The notes: a model not told the origin generated them from the sequence alone. A stretch of DNA of 64,000 nt from Pomacea canaliculata (GCF_003073045.1 NC_037603.1:12716192-12780191); one strand, 5' to 3'. Positions 26,401-48,250 are shown, counted from the stretch's first letter. Numbers and translations are program-made.

Positions 26401-26626
26401 ACAGCAACATTCTTTCTATGGGGGTGAGTTTCCAATCTTAAAATGTTTTGTTATTTTTAATTACATTTTCCCCTCCCACGTTTGTACTTGTTTGTGTGTG
26501 TGTGTGTGTGTGCGTGTGTGTGTGTGAGTGAGTGAGTGTGTGAGAGAGTGCGCTTGAGAGAGAGATTGCGCCGTGAGTGACAAGGCTCTGACTACTCTTT
26601 CTGTTTTTTTTCGTCAGGGACGCTGA
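11486..26626 (+). CDS. VWDE-like secreted protein (gene B), frame disrupted in two exons
   Basis: Exons: 11486-11528, 11917-12113, 13701-13916, 14200-14262, 14641-14876, 15159-15251, 15584-15731, 16520-16737, 17298-17380, 17533-17596, 18051-18269, 21910-22130, 22273-22390, 22854-23069, 23245-23411, 23634-23899, 24187-24292, 24435-24534, 24891-25015, 25354-25477, 25653-25861, 26343-26423, 26618-26626. About 1,105 codons. Exon 1 is a signal peptide; exons 2-3 a D8C module (DPC near the start, WYRF, PCC-type cysteines); exons 9-12 the VWD domain, starting TDPHI instead of GDPHI and containing GLCGTFDNNPNNELTH; exon 16 an EGF module (CVCNRGFIGDNC). The protein is probably extracellular, and its partner is unknown. 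Lesions: exon 3 is 2 nt too long, and exon 14 carries a frame-shifting 71-bp duplication. A hAT element occupies intron 11. Family identity is firm; whether it is functional is not. Confidence 0.8.
13701..13916 (+). other. Gene B exon 3 (second half of D8C module) with 2-nt frameshift
   Basis: The matching exons of genes C and E are 214 nt; this one is 216. The reading is in frame through the PCC-type pair of cysteines and then slips at about 13847-13858. The segment CGGFYVYYL and the cysteines that follow lie in a different frame. Relative to gene E there is one extra A in an A run and one extra T in a CTTG. The following exon only joins correctly if two bases are ignored. Confidence 0.75.
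15731..16519 (+). other. Intron 7 of gene B with a GC-rich island
   Basis: A GC-rich stretch at about 15836-16010 stands out from the AT-rich intron. It begins with a repeated TTCAG and contains the short inverted match GCCCGGTCCGGGC. It could be a fragment of a dispersed element; I recognise no family and see no tRNA-like promoter boxes. Confidence 0.3.
18726..18733. repeat. Target site duplication, left
   Basis: ATCTACAC, identical to 21037-21044. Eight bases is the usual hAT duplication length. Copy A has only one ATCTACAC at the same place. Confidence 0.95.
18734..18749 (+). repeat. hAT left terminal inverted repeat
   Basis: CAGGGGTCTCAAACTC, the exact reverse complement of 21021-21036. 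Confidence 0.95.
19133..20868 (-). pseudogene. hAT transposase remnant (GTF2IRD2-like)
   Basis: Three minus-strand blocks in different frames belong to one transposase. The N-terminal part (20868-20545) begins with a YNLKRYYTTRH-type segment. A middle part (about 20231-19899) includes EEAIALHCIIHQQALC. The C-terminal part (19999-19133, 288 codons) includes CFTEVRWLSRGN and a dimerisation region around FGSTYLCEKLFSTLNFNKS. The type matches the domesticated GTF2IRD2-like and ZBED group of hAT proteins. Frame changes between blocks and an A-rich insertion within the middle block mean no intact enzyme is encoded. Confidence 0.85.
20158..20203. repeat. Poly(T)/TTTTG tract inside the hAT transposase
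   Basis: About 46 bp of T with spaced G, read as a poly(A)-rich insertion on the transposase strand. It separates two conserved parts of the protein (before GVEEAIALH). It could be slippage expansion or the tail of an inserted retroelement. Confidence 0.7.
21021..21036 (-). repeat. hAT right terminal inverted repeat
   Basis: GAGTTTGAGACCCCTG, the exact inverse of 18734-18749. Confidence 0.95.
21037..21044. repeat. Target site duplication, right
   Basis: ATCTACAC, identical to 18726-18733. Confidence 0.95.
22854..23069 (+). other. Gene B exon 14 with internal 71-bp tandem duplication
   Basis: The segment starting ACAGCCAACAGTGG occurs at 22875 and again at 22946, 71 bp apart. Copy A has a single unit and an exon of 145 nt, which is the 3n+1 length the splice phases need. 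Gene B has 216 nt, exactly 71 more, and ends in the wrong phase. The second unit reads in frame with the conserved end (DPNDYAG); the first does not. Confidence 0.9.
26491..26522. repeat. GT microsatellite
   Basis: A TG run in the last intron of gene B, followed by GAGT-rich sequence up to about 26565. Copy A has a shorter form at 5550-5590. Confidence 0.8.
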
Positions 26627-26649
26627 AACCAGAAGAAAAGCTGACAAAG

Positions 26650-26655
26650 AATAAA
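26650..26655 (+). terminator. Candidate polyadenylation signal of gene B
   Basis: AATAAA, 24 bp after the predicted TGA (26624-26626). The same position in copy A reads AATGAA. AATAAA is common in AT-rich DNA, so position is the only support. Confidence 0.45.
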
Positions 26656-26848
26656 GTTACTAAAGTTTGATAACAGTAACTTAGAAATATTGGAATGGAA
26701 GTACCCACTACATTAGCAATAAGGTGAATGTTTTTATTTATATTACTTTGTTTCTGTGTACGTAATTCTTGCATGTTTCACACTCATATTTGCTCTGCTG
26801 GGGAACAGGTAAGCGACACATACACACTCACATATAAATATCTCCTCT

Positions 26849-26882
<34 letters not shown>

Positions 26883-28000
26883 GTGTTCACTTGTACCAAG
26901 CAAACTGGAAAAATACATCTTTACATCCCACTTTGTTATTTGTCTCTATTTCACTCTGTTTACCCTAGACAGGTGACAGTACCATCCCCTGCTTAGGGGA
27001 GTAAGATACCCGACACACTTCCCCGGCATTAACTGTGATCTCTCCCCGACTCACTCACACAAGCACATACATATCAATCAACAAACCATCGAAGGTAGAA
27101 AAGAACTACATCCAAACATCCAATGGCAGGGACAGCGGAAAACACACATTCAATCAAAGTACAGGTGGAAGACAATACCTGAAGACACGAGTCGCATCTA
27201 AGCACGCACCCAGACACAAGAGAACAAAGAGAATGCGAAGTTTCAGAACATGCTTTTCGACTTTATTATAAAAGTACATGATTCTCTTAACAACTATCAC
27301 TAAATTCTTTGGACACGAACTGTATAAATTATTTTACTTAATGAGTTCATGGTAAACAGTCTGACACTTTATCAGTCCCTGTGAACGACCTAAAAACTGT
27401 CTTTCATGATGGTCTCAAGTTCTTGCACGAGACACTTCATTAGCAGATTTAGCCAACATCAGCAGTCTGAAAAGATGCTTATATAAATGTATTTTATAAC
27501 ACACACACATATATATATATCTATAAAACATGAATCAGCAAAGTGAAGGTGTTTGTACTCTATGCAAAATCCACACCGTTTGCTTCAAATTTTGAAGAAC
27601 TTTTTTTTTACCTACAAAAGGCTTATGTTTGGCTCATGTATTTTCTTCAGAGCTTTATTATTGTAGTTTTAGCTTATTGGTTGCCCCAGACCTACGGAAA
27701 GAAAGCTACCCTCAACGCTGAGTAGATGATGGCAAGATTTCATGTGCAAGAGTTCACTGGACAATACAGGGTGTGGTACTGTCGGGTAACTAAGGTATGT
27801 CACTATTTTATCAGACTGACACTAGGAATATCGATTACTGAATCCAGTATATTTGACTCCATCTTGGAAAGTGGTTGAAGAAAGAAAAGAGGGTTGACCA
27901 CGACAGAATGAACGAAAATAGGAAGCAAAGAAAGAAAAAGTGGAGGAATGGAAAGAAGCTGTGAGACAAAAACGAGTTCTGCTCGTTCTGTGACACTCAC
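26656..28000. other. Convergent intergenic region between genes B and C
   Basis: Holds a CA repeat (26851-26880). A possible terminal exon of gene C may lie near 27808-27867; its acceptor and frame cannot be fixed from sequence. I see no independent gene. Confidence 0.5.
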
Positions 28001-30731
28001 CTGAAGGGAGATAACATTGCTGATAATGAAAGGACTAAAGATGTTATGATCAGTGAAGTAAGACCGCGCACGGCACGCCACCTGTCGGTTCAAAAAAGAC
28101 AAAACACGAGTTCAGTCTCCACTGAATAATCCAGATGTAGGAAACAAACTTAAAACTAACTTATACACAATTTTTAAAACATGTAAATTACTAATCTGTG
28201 GTCAGCTAAACGACAATAATTAACAGAACAATATTGCACAAAATAAGGAGGATTAATTTCTTTGAACAATTATTTGGTTTAAATCTTTTTTTACAGCAAG
28301 GTCGGTCCTCCAGCGAACTTGTACTGTTTATGGACAAATAGAAATATTCGTACCTACATAGATAAAACAGAAACTTACCTGGACACCATTAGGTAGATCT
28401 GACACAGTGACACTGGCTGTCAGGTGACCTGAATCCACCTCCTGTTCCTCCCTCCACAGCCCGTCAACGCCCCAACTTAGTCGGTACCTGGCTGTTGGCG
28501 CCGTGACCTGCGAGTTGATGTCGCAGACCAGCAGCGTGTGGTTGCTAGGCGACCTGCTGAGGCTGACAGCCGTTATGACCGGAAAGTCAGCTGCGGAAGC
28601 AAAACATAGGGAATAAGGGTACATTGTCATCGGCATCGGCATTGGACACTACCCACCTCTGAGAACATTTCCTTTGTCTCGGAAAAGGTACAGGGACGGT
28701 TCAAAGTTGAGAACGAGGCTATGATAAATTAAAAAGACTGAATCAACGTTCATTCGCTCAACCACGTTATTACAGTTAACAGTAAACAGGTATAAGAATC
28801 ACAGATAAATTATTTGTAATGGTAGAGACATATGGATCAACAGCCAATCATCTTTGACCAGCGACAACCATGCTCCTCCCCCAATTCCTGTGCCTACCCG
28901 AGACAGGTGACAATGCAGTCCACTGTGTGGTGGAGTCGGACACCCGACAGACTTCACTGGCGTTGGATGGGTTGTGTTCACCTTCCTCATAGCACAGACT
29001 GTTTATAAGACAGGCTGTGGTCTGAAAGACAAACACTAGCGAGTAATTAAATTGATTATTGGTACTAAGTACTGAATCACTTCCATTTTAAATAAAAATG
29101 CAGTTATTCTGTATATATGGCTGCATTATATCTAAACGGGTGGCTTTGAAGCTTAATACTATTTGTGTTGTGGTGAAGGACTGTGTTTTAAGGTAATTAG
29201 GAACAGCCTGGGGTTTCAGGGTGATTAGAAATTATTTCTGTAAATGAGAAACCTGAAAGAATGAATGGTGTACTTACTTTATGATAGCAGGACGTCCCGT
29301 CGCATGTCCGACATCTACCATCATACACCGTTATATTTAACTGGTTACCATAGAGACTGCCATCATTTGTTGCGGAAATAATGTAGTGTTTCACGGATTT
29401 ATCTGTCACAAGGATCTCCATGCAGTATAGAATGGAAAATCTCTCTTTCTGTCTCTCTGTCTCTCTCTCCCTCTCTCTCTCTCGCACACACAAACAGACA
29501 CGCATGGACAAACTGACATACAAGTATCTGTTATGAGAATGTTCATTCATTCTTCCATGATACTGGTCCTCATATATGATCAGACAATCTTGCATGGTGG
29601 GTAACATTTTACAAAGCACAGATCAGTCATCATACCTGATTTTACACGTGCGTCTGGTAGATTACACGCCAGTCTACCGGCAGAAAGGAAGTCACCGTCG
29701 TCTACAGACATGTCAGGTAAAAGAGACCCATCTGTCTGTAAACGGAGATGAAAAGAGTATTGTCTTAATGTTCGACTGTTGAATCAAATTAACTGGAGTA
29801 CAAAAAGGATGGAAAAATCCAAATTGTAGAAGGACATTGTAGACAAAGTTTTTGTGTGTGTGTCATGACACTGACATGACCCAAATGTTTGCCAATCATA
29901 TCATTTACATTTCATGGTAGCGTGGACTTGTTATGTCACTGACATAAGCACGGAGCTGTCATGACAAGCACTCACCAGGACTTCCTGTACCCTACACTTC
30001 AGTTGGTCCGTGAGGGCGATGTTAGTGACGTCAATGAAGACCTTCCGACATGGCCGCTCATTGACGTCACAAGCGTTGGAGCTACAAAGAAATATTATAA
30101 CGGTTTGTAGATAACGTCTGATAAAATGACAATGTCGGGGAACATTCTGATCACCTTCTGTATCTTTGATACGATAACAGAGTTTCGAGCTGGAATTTAC
30201 ACCTTGAGCTGACAAGTTCTTGCGATCATGTCATACATATATATATGTGTGTGCTATGTCTCTATGTTTGAAAACTGTACACATCCTCGATCAACAGAGT
30301 CAGGGGTGTCTTCAGATTTGGGTTCTGAGATAATAATTTGTATCCAAGAGAAGCAGACGGGTTAATAGTGTTAATAAATCAGTGATGGAGAAACAGGACT
30401 GATGACATTCATTGCTTCAGTCGCATTAACACACACGCTGCACTAACTTTCGGATTCTGGAAAGTTGCGGTCCCTGGCCTTCAAGAAGGTGACAGTTGTC
30501 TCCCGTGTAGCCAGTGTTGCAGACGCAGTGCCCCCATGTTGCAGGTTCCATGCCGGAGACAGGTGGCGCCACAGAGGTCGGCGGAAAGTTCCGCCTTCAT
30601 GACGATTTCTCCTGTGGAGGAAGTGACGTAGTTGTCCGGATCCTTGCTGAGCTCTGTTTGACATTCCTCGCTGAACGAGGCCGTGGCAGACTCGACTAGG
30701 TCATAGGTGTCGCCAAACTGGTGTCACGTGC

Positions 30732-30771
<40 letters not shown>

Positions 30772-32920
30772 ATTACAAGCAGTTACAATATAGGTTTACT
30801 TTATATTATCACTACAACAACTTTCATAATCATATTTATTGTCGTCGTCATTGTTATTATCATCATTATCATCTCACCAAAATATCAGCAACACAGTCTT
30901 GCTGATAGCTGTCGACTATCTTCTGAATACTCTGACAGTGAGTCCACAGCTGTGAGCTACGCAGACCTTCCTGACATTTGACCCTTGACTGTTCTTCCGT
31001 CAGGTTGCTGGATGTCGGCCATGTTGGATTTGCAGGCTGAAAGTCTATAACACAAAATCACCTTCACTACCCGTGGAGTTCGGGAATATGAAATAAGTAA
31101 ACAACGATATTCCAAACATATAATAAAGGATTTTCTAGTGTAAACTTGACTGGCAAATGATGAACATCATGAAACGAATTGCATGACAATCTCCTTGACA
31201 GTATTGACAGTCTTGTTATAAATAAAATCTGAACTCGTTATCCCACCGCCAGTTTTTTTTTCTACTTTAATCACAATTTGTTGCAAAATGAATTTTCCCC
31301 AATGTTATCCCAAGTTAAGATCAGTAGCCCTCTTTATTTACCACCCATACCTGTAATTTATCTTTGTAGCAAACGGATTTTCCTCAAAGTTACCCCCAGT
31401 TATGGATCGCATACCCTCGTCTCGTAATTATCGTCAGTTGATCAGCATTTGATTTTAAACGGCTGGTGGTGAGAAAGGTAGTCGGGGCTTTATTGATAAA
31501 TATTGTCTTTCTATGTATTGATATACTTTTTGGGTAGGACCAAAAAATTGCAAACCCCGAAGATAACCATTCACAGCTTGAGAGAAGCCATCCTGACCTG
31601 TGAAATTGTCGGGTTCGAACCTGGCATCCTGTTCATCGAGGTCAGTGGCATTGAGAGCACCTCCCGCAACAACTGTTAGTCTGTCGGTAATGTCGGGGCA
31701 GTTTGGACACTGAACATAGATCATCATCATCATACTCATCATCATCAGCATCATCAATCATCATCATCCATCATCCATCATCATCAAGAAGAAAGTTCCT
31801 GATCCTCATTATTTTCTCTAGTTTTTGGTAGAAGAGTTTGAAGAAAGAAGAGCAATCGCATACATTGAAGGCAGCGCTGGACACATGTCGCCTGCTGGTG
31901 CAGTTGCTTCTCGTCACATCACCACTTCCGGTATCGCAAGAACAATATTTGGTCGCATCGGGCTCGATTACTTTTGGTGGGAGAGATTTGAACAGACTTT
32001 GCGTTTTGTTGTTTCTGAAACATACGAACCCAGAAATCATTCGAGTATGACCCTTTCAGTAATAAAAAAGCGAAAATGTGATAACAGTTAAAGTGTCGGG
32101 AAAAGCATGGCGTTCCATCGTTAGACTGTTTTGTGTTGCTGACCTCCAAGACTCGGTGAAGTTGATGGGAAGAAGGCTGCTGCTGTCCACGTAGCCGTTG
32201 CGGTGCGTGAACTCGTTCAGCGGGTCGCCGTCAAAGGTGCCGCACACACCTCGACCTTTACCTTCGTCCACAGGTGAGGCCAGCAGGTGTACGTTCAGCC
32301 CCCACCTTCGAGCGTCGACACTGATTCCAGTTCCTGACGGCAGGTTCACCTGTGTATCAATCACAGAAACCACAAATGTATTGAACCATTGCCGTGTACA
32401 ACAGGGTCACCTGTCTCACCTAGCAAATATCCGTTTTGATGTACTTCAAGAAAAGTAAAAGCTGTTCAGTATGTATCCCGCTTTGTAGAAATAGCTGTGG
32501 GTGTAGTTACAAATGAAAACCACGAAATGGTGTCCCAATACGTAAGACTATACATACATATATATATATTTCCTCATTCATACATATATACATACAACGA
32601 TTTTACTCCCATCTGAAGATCGCAGTATGACTGTTCCATCTCTCAGAGGTTGCGAGTACACCGTGACTAGTGGTGACGTGTGAGGACTTCCGTAGGGCTG
32701 ATCGCACTGGTCAATACGAATGATCTCATTGAGTTCTCTGATGGCGATTCCACATACGCACGTGACATTTCCGCCATTGCAAGGCCACGTGCGAGCCTGG
32801 ATCTGTAAAAAAAAGGACGAACTCAACAGAAGATGTCCAGTTGGTGGTCGGTCACTAGCCTGTGTTATAAGCGACACCGTGTTTTGAGTTTTATTATCTC
32901 GATTTGCTTCGAAAGAGTGT

Positions 32921-32954
<34 letters not shown>

Positions 32955-35900
32955 CAGAGACAGGATAAAAAAGGTGAAAAAGCCTATTAGCTTGAATACT
33001 AAGATAACATCATTGGTATGTAATTTGATTTTTCACTTACAACATCCTTACAATAGAGATAAATCATTGTTGTGCTTACCTCAAAGGCTCTGCTCGGATT
33101 TTCATACATTGTGTAGTCACCAACATTATACAGGTTAAAAGACCTGGAAAATAGCAATTAATAATTTTGCTCTTATATTTTATCAGTACTCAAAAGAATC
33201 AATTAGTTATTCTTTGGTGATTCTCGCTTTTAAAAGGAAATAGAGCTATAGTACAACTTTATTTAGCCGAAAGGGAAATTAAAGATAGTTCAGATGAATA
33301 CATTTTAATGATAAAGAAAAGGATGTAGAGGGAAATAAAGTTGTCTTTCAGGAAACATCCTCGTCAATATTAGACTTGTCAGTGCTGGTCAACAAAAACA
33401 GAACCCAGATTCATAACAAACCGGTCACTCACAGGGACGACTCGAAGCCATGAACGTGTGAGTCTCCTGTCCACGAGCAGGATGGTATCTCTACATCCCG
33501 CACAGTGATCTACATCGAACAAAAGAAGAAGAGAGAGACAAAACAGTAAGGAACTGGCAAAAAAAAAACCAACAAAAAACAAAAAAACAAAAACAACAAC
33601 AACTAATTTACATATCTTTCCTCTATCTCGAACTTGTAAAAAAAATCTTTTGGCCCCTTCGAGTCATTATGCACTGTGCTGTGATTGTAACACTTACATT
33701 GGTGGTAAGAGCTCTGTAGCCCTCAAACACTAACGGATTCAGGTCTCCATCTTCTGCCTGGATCACCTGGAAGCTCAACAGAAGCTCAACATCTCCATCA
33801 TCAATGAGATCCCTGACTGCCATCAGCGGGATGTTGACAGAAGCTGAGTCAGACACGTTTTCCCTGGCGCACAGCTTGTATTCACAGTCACCAGCCGTCA
33901 CCAGATTCTCTGATAACAAGCAAACCGAAGCCAGTCTTTGGTGGATGATAACACTATTTCTACCAAACCATGAGTTTCTAGGAGTTATCTTGATTAGAAA
34001 ACGGTTATTTTGAGCGAATGTGAAGATGTAATAATTCTCCAAGATACCGATAATAAAGTTTTTGTCTCTGAAACAAGTCTGATAATTTTACAATCATCTG
34101 TGTCATCCACACAAGTTAGCAATTTTGAGGCTTGAAGTCTACCACAGAATTGAAATAAATAAATCTGATTTGTCAGGCCACCGTGATTCAGATATACTCA
34201 GACTTACTTCCATACTTTCATGTAGTGGTAGAGTGAACACTTTCCTGGTAGAGCAAAGAAAAATGTGTTTGCGAGAACTTGTTCAATAGTGTTTAGAAGC
34301 TAGTAACAAAATTGAGTGTAAGTCTATTGCTTACGTCGAGAACCTTCCACGTCCAGCCTCAAGGAGAGACAACACCCTCCGTCTCGAGGGCTGCTACACA
34401 AAATCGGAATGGTGGACGTGAGAAGGACATTGCGAAGTTCTTCTTTCTCGCTGATTTCCAAGCGAGAAGGTTCTGTCTGTTTTATGGAAGTGAAGATTAA
34501 AACAAATAAGACAAAAGCGCGTTTAAAAGATGAGTTAAGTTACATTTCGAAAACTGGAATATGGTTTTCTATATCAGCCCTGTTCTCTGTTAGTATGGAC
34601 AAGAGAGACAACAAACAGATAAACATCTTTGAATCTGGTCACTGTGTTATAAAGAATCATGCAAATGGTTATACAGCCAGTAAATATTATTGTGAATATA
34701 AAACATAATGTTCTTACATAAAATTATTTTAATATCATCCAACTATCAGCATGATGTCTATAATTTTAATTATAAGTATTGCATGCAGTCAAGTGCTTCT
34801 ACCATAGTCATAGCAATTGTCTACCTGCAGTCCCACCCAGTAGGTGTTACTTGACAGCCATGGGCTTGCATATTGGCTCCCACGGTAGTTGGACCGCACT
34901 TTGCATCCGATCTGACACCAGTTTAGAAAAAGCTTGCTTTTTATTTTAAAATATATTTTTCAGGTATGATCATTGACGTTTAGAACACTTAAGTAAATTA
35001 CATTAAAAACTAAAATTCATCTGTTAATTGAATAATCATTGTGCTATTTTGGGAAATATTTATAGAACATAACATAGAAAGAAAACATCAAAAACATAAA
35101 AAGAAAAGTGGTTTTAGTCCCGGCAGTTTAGACAAACAGAGGGATGCAGGATTTTTAATTGTTCCAAACTCTTGCCTAGAAGGAAGGATGAGCACGTCAC
35201 TGTAATTTTTGTCAGTAAAGTATACGTTTTTGTTAACCAGAATTTTGATCAGCACTTTCTAATTTATTTATTTCTCCTTAAATACACACACACACACACT
35301 GACTACAGACTTACAGTTGAGCCCAAGTGAGCTTTCAGAAAGGAGCCATCCAGGTAGGCTACTCGATCAGGGTCTAGGAAGAGCTTTTTCCAGGTGTTGT
35401 TGCCGTTGACTGTCCACAGCACTTCAATCATGTTATCCGGGTCTTGGGTGAGGTCAAAGTGACACGAGAACCAGAAGGAACTGTTGCGGACTGCTGGTCC
35501 TCGTAAAATTGGGTTGGAAGCAAACTTTGGAAACAGTCCTCAAAAAAAGAACACAGGCTGTTTGTGGGGAGTATGCAAGCCTCCTTCTACATTTGAATGT
35601 GTCATTTGTTCCTTTACTAAACTTACCTTGATCGTCTCCTGTTTAACGGTTACAATGGTAGTGCTGACATCGGAGAGGAAGAAAGAAGAGGAATAAAGGC
35701 ATTGGCTTCGCATTAAAAATAGTTGATCATTATGTTAGCCATGATGCAATAATCAAGTGTTCAGTTTTCAATAAGCTAATACAAAAAAATGTATATGTTT
35801 ATGTTGATGCTGACCTTCCTTGCAAGGTGGCATACCATCAAGACTCCACTGGTCCTGAGTACACACATCCTTATCCCCTGCGAACAATTTAAGAATTTGA

Positions 35901-37212
35901 ATATTTACAAAATTAACGCTCACACACACACACATCCCTAGACTCAAACAGCAGACTTTCCTTCTAAACACACAAACACAAAGAATCAACAACACAAAGA
36001 AGACAACAGACAATTATTACAAAACATGACAGAAAAATGTCAAGGTAAAAATGATACAACATAATAAACGGATAGGACACACTTGTCTGATGAAGTAGGA
36101 GAGAGTTCAAAGGTGAAAAGTCAGAGTTACAGGTCATAGCTTTAGACAGGTAAACACACCACCGCAGTAACTGATGGGACAACTATCAGTGGGACTCAGG
36201 TGGTAGACATAAAAGGAGCCGCAGTTCTTGATTTCTATGTCAATCTCGATGTCACAGCAGGGGCCATACAGCGGGCGGTCGGACCCATAGTTGGCACAGG
36301 ACGTCCTCTGCACGATGCCCTCGGTGACATCGGGGTGGGTACCGTTTATCCACACAGGAGCCTGTGTTCCACACTGATAAAATATATTTTTTGTGAACAT
36401 AAATTGTAAATGGTAGATATTTCACAGCAAATAAGCAGTTGGTTCTAAGAAATTTCAAATAACTACAAAAAAATGCAAAAGCATAAAATAAAATTAAAAT
36501 ATTAGATGGTACATAGAAGTTACAATGCATGTGGATGGAATGATGGATATACAATTATCCTATTTCCACTGAGAGGCGAATGAGTAAAGTATCCTGCTTG
36601 CCAAAGACTCCTACCTACAAACTTCCAACCGCAGTTTTACTATTCACTTTCAGTTATATCTGGACATGTATAGTTGATATAATACTTTACATGATGTAAT
36701 AGTAAGTTGAAAAAAAATATTAATTACAACTTTATATGAAAATATGACCATTGTGACATCTAGAGTAGTTCTGGAAAATAAGACCAGAGTTATCTATCTC
36801 TTCTGTTTGATGACATTATCTATGTATAAACTTTGATAATCACGTGTGTCCGGGGTATGCAGGTTTCCGGCATCATGTCGCCAGCCGGACCTGTGAAACG
36901 GTACCAGGCTCTGGTCAAAGAGACATCACATTCGGGTATCTTGGGGTAGCTGAACATGTATTTCACACTGCGATAGGCATCGTTCAGCTCCTGATAGTTG
37001 CCGGCCTGGCAGGGGTCCTGCGCCGCTCCTAGTGCTGTCAGGTGCACAGGTAAACATACATAATACATAGACAATTTTACAGACAAAACCTACAGAAAAC
37101 TGTGAGCAGCAAGAAAGTAGTTATCTGCTTCTGAACATTTGTGTTTATTGACTACTCACGTACCCATGCAGATCACCATGGTGACACAGACTCCAACCCG
37201 AGGAAACCACAT
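28001..37212 (-). CDS. VWDE-like secreted protein (gene C), one frame lesion
   Basis: Exons in transcription order: 37212-37164, 37034-36844, 36373-36160, 35877-35815, 35538-35315, 34911-34825, 34476-34335, 33909-33698, 33509-33433, 33143-33080, 32802-32596, 32349-32144, 32014-31864, 31709-31598, 31044-30878, 30717-30448, 30081-29976, 29735-29636, 29402-29278, 29021-28898, 28590-28379, 28081-28001. About 1,061 codons; a short terminal exon is not located. Exon 1 encodes a signal peptide (MWFPRVGVCVTMVICM). Exons 2-3 are D8C, exons 9-12 VWD (starting GDSHV, with GVCGTFDGDPLNEFTH), exon 16 EGF. Exon 16 is 270 nt where genes D and E have 269: one extra C in the run at 30531-30535 makes the EGF frame fail. 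All splice sites and the other exon frames are sound. It converges on gene B and is tandem with D and E. Confidence 0.85.
29441..29500. repeat. CT-rich microsatellite in intron 18 of gene C
   Basis: Imperfect TCTC run just upstream (in transcription) of exon 19, ending in CACA. It may add to the pyrimidine content before the exon 19 acceptor. Confidence 0.6.
30737..30770. repeat. CA microsatellite
   Basis: About 17 CA units in intron 15 of gene C, next to the acceptor of exon 16. Copy A (8320-8327) has only a few units, so the tract has changed length since the duplication. Confidence 0.9.
31722..31790. repeat. ATC trinucleotide repeat
   Basis: Imperfect ATC/CAT run in intron 13 of gene C, starting about 13 bp from exon 14. 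Confidence 0.8.
32918..32962. repeat. GAGACA repeat
   Basis: GA run passing into GAGACA hexamers, in intron 10 of gene C. Confidence 0.85.
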
Positions 37213-38280
37213 TTCAGGGGACTCCAGCTACATTTGGTAGTAAACTTATCTTGAGGTGAGTTCTGAGGATGTTTATCGGCTGTTATGTAAGAAAACCTGT
37301 GTATGAGGGGCGTTTCCATCAGAAAGCTATTAATAGCAAATCGTTTCGATAACCAAGAGTTAAAGATAAGACATCGGGGCTCCTGTTACTGCCTGATGAC
37401 AGCTATCATGGTTTGAAGGTTTGACCTTCTGATTTTGATTTTTCTTGGCACAGTAAGGAAAATTTCTTAAAGAAACAGGTGAAGTACATCTGTCTCCGGA
37501 AAAAAGAGGAAGAACGAAGAATAAGAGATGGGTAGAGAAAGACAGAGACGAAAGGAAGAAAGAGACAAAAGTAAATGCAAGGAAAAGACAGTAGAGGCAA
37601 AGAAAGAAGCAAAAAAGGGAAGAAAGGGACAGAGAAAGAGGTTTAGAAAAGATAGGACAGAAACAGTAAGGGATAGAGAGAAAGAAAAGAGTGAGAGAGC
37701 AGAAGACAAGTGAACAGATTTAAGGAGAAAAAAAAATAGACAGACTGGAGAGAAAGGTTTCTGGAATGACACATGGTTGGTGATAAAGATTGTTTTGTAA
37801 TTTGGAAACTAAAATATCCGTGTATGTATTTGTAGATGTCTATGTATATTCCAGTTTGTGCCCTCGAATCTTGGATGAAGACAAGCGCGTATTGTTTTCA
37901 CTCTCACATCCATTTATCTCAACAAGCCCAGAGCGACTCGGAATGTAGTTGTTGGTGTAATGTTGATACATCTACTCCTGTGTTAGACTTAAATAGAGAC
38001 AGGTTTCCATTGGTTACCGTCAAAGTGTATCTTCATTACAAAATTAACGTTTAATTTAATTAAATGAAAACAGATTGGGAGGACATAGTCTCACACACAC
38101 ACACACACAATAAACCAGAGTAAGCAACACCTAAGGAGAGTATAGGCAATAATGGTGAGTGATTTTTTTTTTATTGACTAGTCTTCAAGGTGAAGAAGAT
38201 ATTATTTGAATATCATCACATAGTGGGATTCCTCTTCGTATTCGATGATAACAGGAAGGAAAAAAATGATGGGATTTTGA
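37213..38280. other. Intergenic region between genes C and D
   Basis: Contains the gene C promoter region and a purine-rich stretch at about 37495-37745 (GA and AAAG on the plus strand). I see no convincing gene; the apparent frames in the purine tract are low-complexity. Confidence 0.5.
37271..37277 (-). promoter_or_regulatory. TATA-like element of gene C
   Basis: GATAAAC on the minus strand, 59-65 bp before the ATG. Suggested only because TATA or TATA-like sequences lie at a similar distance in the other three genes. Confidence 0.3.
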
Positions 38281-38298
38281 TTAACCGGCACGATGATC
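38281..38298 (-). other. Remnant terminal exon of gene D (putative)
   Basis: After an acceptor (TTTACAG), GATCATCGTGCCGGTTAA would add five residues and a stop in phase 0, as gene B does with its nine-base last exon. The TAG at 38462-38464 makes it unused in this sequence. Weak support. Confidence 0.3.
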
Positions 38299-38461
38299 CT
38301 GTAAATAAAATAAACAAAATAAGTTTAACGAACACTGCTTCATGAATGTGCACCACACACGCATGCACGCACGCGCACTAGAGAAAAACAGAAAAAAGGA
38401 AAGGAAAGAGGACAACATTATAGATTCATACCCCAGAGATTAAAAAAAACAAAAAACTCAC

Positions 38462-48198
<9,737 letters not shown>

Positions 48199-48250
48199 TT
48201 CTTTTAAATCCAGTGACTGTCAGCGATGAACATACTTTGACAGAAGTCGT

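Larger units (their letters stand above)
18097..31617. repeat. Segmental duplication, copy B
   Basis: Partner of 1-9171. It covers exons 11-23 of gene B, the convergent intergenic region, and exons 22-14 of gene C. The left edge cannot be placed because copy A runs off the window start. The extra length is explained mainly by the hAT insertion (2,303 bp plus an 8-bp target duplication) and by the deletions in copy A. Confidence 0.9.

Noticed and set aside
37467-37772. Open frames of about 60-100 codons on both strands
   Set aside because: They lie in a purine-rich low-complexity tract; the products are Ser/Phe/Leu or Lys/Glu/Arg runs with no motif.
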